From: Microcaldota archaeon
GTDB taxonomy: Archaea; Micrarchaeota; Micrarchaeia; Micrarchaeales; CABMGC01
Length of the DNA stretch: 6,873 nucleotides
Assembly (NCBI GenBank): GCA_021851985.1
Contig: JAJZOS010000039.1
Span: 1-6,873, forward strand
Direction: 5' to 3'
The position numbers and the translations under genes are program-made. The notes under the pieces are model-generated. The model ran no database searches. It worked only from the letters and a program-made list of their open reading frames with translations, and was not told the DNA's origin. Positions 5,760-6,873 of this stretch are shown piece by piece. Each line of letters starts with the position of its first letter. Positions within the stretch are counted from its first letter, which is position 1.

Positions 5760-5787
5760 GTCTCCCTATTCTTGAAAGGCGTGCAGG
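5760..5787. other. Convergent intergenic gap between winged-helix gene and ligase
   Basis: Only 28 bp separate the two convergent stop codons. No inverted repeat and no T-rich tract on either strand is seen, so no terminator can be assigned and the two transcripts may overlap at their 3' ends. Confidence 0.5.
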
Positions 5788-6873
5788 CTATTTGTCCTCC
5801 AAGCGCACCTTGCGTTGCCCATTATACATTTCTATAACCTCGCCAGTTTCTGTTGCATCCTCGGGCCCTTTATCGCTGCGTATGGCGGTATCGCCTACCA
5901 ATCTGGGAAACCTGAGCGCATAGCCAGATTCAATCCCCTCATTGTCCCTAGATCTTCCGCAGGTATGCATTGGCGATCTGGTTATCTCGTCGGCTCTTAC
6001 AGTTATCACATATTTAGGATATACCCAAAAATCAGGTTCTACTAAAGAATCAACCCTCGCCGGTTTTGATTTTACCTGTATACTGCTGAGCATTTCCTTC
6101 AATTCAGCCATCTGCTTCTCGGTAAATCCAGTGCCTATGCGTGACACCGTTTCAAACATATCCCTTCTCTTGTTGTAGACTGCGCCGAGCAGCCCGCCAA
6201 ATTGAAATTCCGCACGCGATCCATGCCCGGAATAATAACCTATTACGACGAGATCCAGCGTATCCGATAATTCGCCCCTGTAACTTCGTTTCATCTTTAT
6301 CCAAGAGAATTTTCTGGCGCCTGCAATGTAATGTGCCTGCAGATCCTTTGCCACTATGCCTTCAAGTCCATCGCCTACCGACTTCTGGAAGAATTCGTCA
6401 AGATCCTTGGGCGTGGTTGCCATTATCCGTTTGGCTGGCATTATTATCTCGCCCTTTTTAAGCAGCTCCTCCAATTTGGCCCTTCTGGATTCATAGCTAT
6501 GGTTTAGCATGTCCTCGCCATTCAGATACATAATGTCGAACGCCATGAGGTGCAGGGGCAGCTCTTCTATCTTTTCCTTTATGCCGTGTTTTCTCTTCCT
6601 CTGTATGGTCTCCTGAAACTGCATGTATTCTCCAGTGGATTCGTTGTATGCCAGCGCCTCGCCTTCGAATATTATTGACTCGGCTTTTACCTCATTTATT
6701 GTGGCCTTTGCTATGTCTGGAAACATATCGGTTATGTCCTCAAGCCTTCTGGAGTATATCTTTATTGTTGATCCCTTTTTATGTATCTGGCATCTGAATC
6801 CGTCATATTTCTGCTCTACTGAACATTTTCCATGCATCTTTTCTAATATCAAAGGCTTCGGGCCCCGGAAGCA
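5788..6873 (-). CDS. lig: ATP-dependent DNA ligase, archaeal type (5' partial)
   Basis: Joins 3'-OH and 5'-phosphate ends at nicks using ATP, via an enzyme-AMP intermediate, in replication and repair. Numbering the first visible residue as 1 (361 visible), the nucleotidyltransferase motifs are complete: motif I KYDGFR with the AMP-accepting K22, YSRRLEDIT (40-48), EGE (70-72), FDIMYLNG (112-119), EGIVAKD (171-177) and WIKMKRSY (191-198). The OB-fold follows, with RFPRLVGD (321-328) and DKGPEDAT (334-341), the motif VI region. The frame stays open to the right edge. A TTG at 6852 just before motif I is not a credible start, because archaeal ligases carry an N-terminal DNA-binding domain of roughly 200 residues that must lie outside the window. 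It ends with TAG at 5788 and converges on the winged-helix gene. Function is certain; the link to the pilus genes is likely positional only. Confidence 0.95.
   Translation of the reverse strand, partial: CFRGPKPLILEKMHGKCSVEQKYDGFRCQIHKKGSTIKIYSRRLEDITDMFPDIAKATINEVKAESIIFEGEALAYNESTGEYMQFQETIQRKRKHGIKEKIEELPLHLMAFDIMYLNGEDMLNHSYESRRAKLEELLKKGEIIMPAKRIMATTPKDLDEFFQKSVGDGLEGIVAKDLQAHYIAGARKFSWIKMKRSYRGELSDTLDLVVIGYYSGHGSRAEFQFGGLLGAVYNKRRDMFETVSRIGTGFTEKQMAELKEMLSSIQVKSKPARVDSLVEPDFWVYPKYVITVRADEITRSPMHTCGRSRDNEGIESGYALRFPRLVGDTAIRSDKGPEDATETGEVIEMYNGQRKVRLEDK

Noticed and set aside
5558..5777. 12-bp direct repeat CTATTCTTGAAA at 5558-5569 and 5766-5777
   Set aside because: One copy is inside the winged-helix coding region and one just after its stop. 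A single 12-mer match is expected by chance in a window of this length, and no insertion or attachment site structure surrounds it.
5815..6461. Overlapping plus-strand open frames opposite the DNA ligase
   Set aside because: The minus-strand frame carries all the ligase motifs, so these are shadows of it.
6852..6854. TTG as the start of a short ligase lacking the DNA-binding domain
   Set aside because: The frame continues to the window edge without a stop, and the codons before TTG fit the linker before motif I. The codon is simply Leu inside a longer gene.
6856..6871. Imperfect G/C-rich inverted repeat CTTCGGGCCCCGGAAG at the right edge
   Set aside because: It lies inside the ligase coding sequence, the arms are imperfect, and it has no regulatory context.
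1..6873. CRISPR arrays, tRNA or rRNA genes, insertion sequences
   Set aside because: No regularly spaced repeats, cloverleaf-like sequences, transposase motifs or terminal inverted repeats were seen; the window is almost entirely protein-coding.

Overview
The window reads as archaeal. Five things support this: class III (archaellin-type) prepilin signals of the form G/A|Q-x-S-x-E, a FlaI/TadA-like secretion ATPase with TadC-like membrane partners, an ATP-dependent DNA ligase of the archaeal replicative type, GGTG-type Shine-Dalgarno sites, and TATA/BRE promoters including one spaced for a leaderless mRNA. The very compact gene packing and the Q-T-A-I-E-F style N-termini recall small DPANN genomes (Micrarchaeota/ARMAN-like). 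That placement is an impression, not a demonstration.

Positions 1 to about 5180 hold one long operon on the minus strand, read from right to left. In transcription order it has a motor ATPase (3687-5180), two TadC/T2SF-like polytopic membrane proteins (2968-3690 and 2196-2978), a small class III pilin (1947-2186), a 130-aa class III pilin-like protein (1554-1946), a 67-aa single-span protein with a degenerate pilin signal (1350-1553), a 117-aa pilin-like protein (996-1349), and a large sequon-rich protein with a pilin-like N-terminus (1-1018, running off the left edge). Junctions are ATGA overlaps, direct stop/start abutments or short overlaps, with SD sites lying in the end of the preceding gene, so translational coupling is likely. 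Together the genes look like a type IV filament (pilus) machine with a self-contained set of five candidate filament or tip subunits. No prepilin peptidase is in the window.

Positions 5181-5432 are a 252-bp AT-rich divergent intergenic region. It holds the minus-strand operon promoter, a perfect 15-bp palindrome (5276-5290) that looks like an operator, and a BRE/TATA promoter for the plus-strand gene 5433-5759. That gene encodes a small winged-helix protein, probably leaderless and a candidate regulator of the pilus operon.

Positions 5788-6873 hold the adenylation (from motif I on) and OB-fold domains of an ATP-dependent DNA ligase on the minus strand. Its N-terminal DNA-binding domain lies beyond the right edge. 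It converges on the winged-helix gene across 28 bp and is probably functionally unrelated to the pilus locus.
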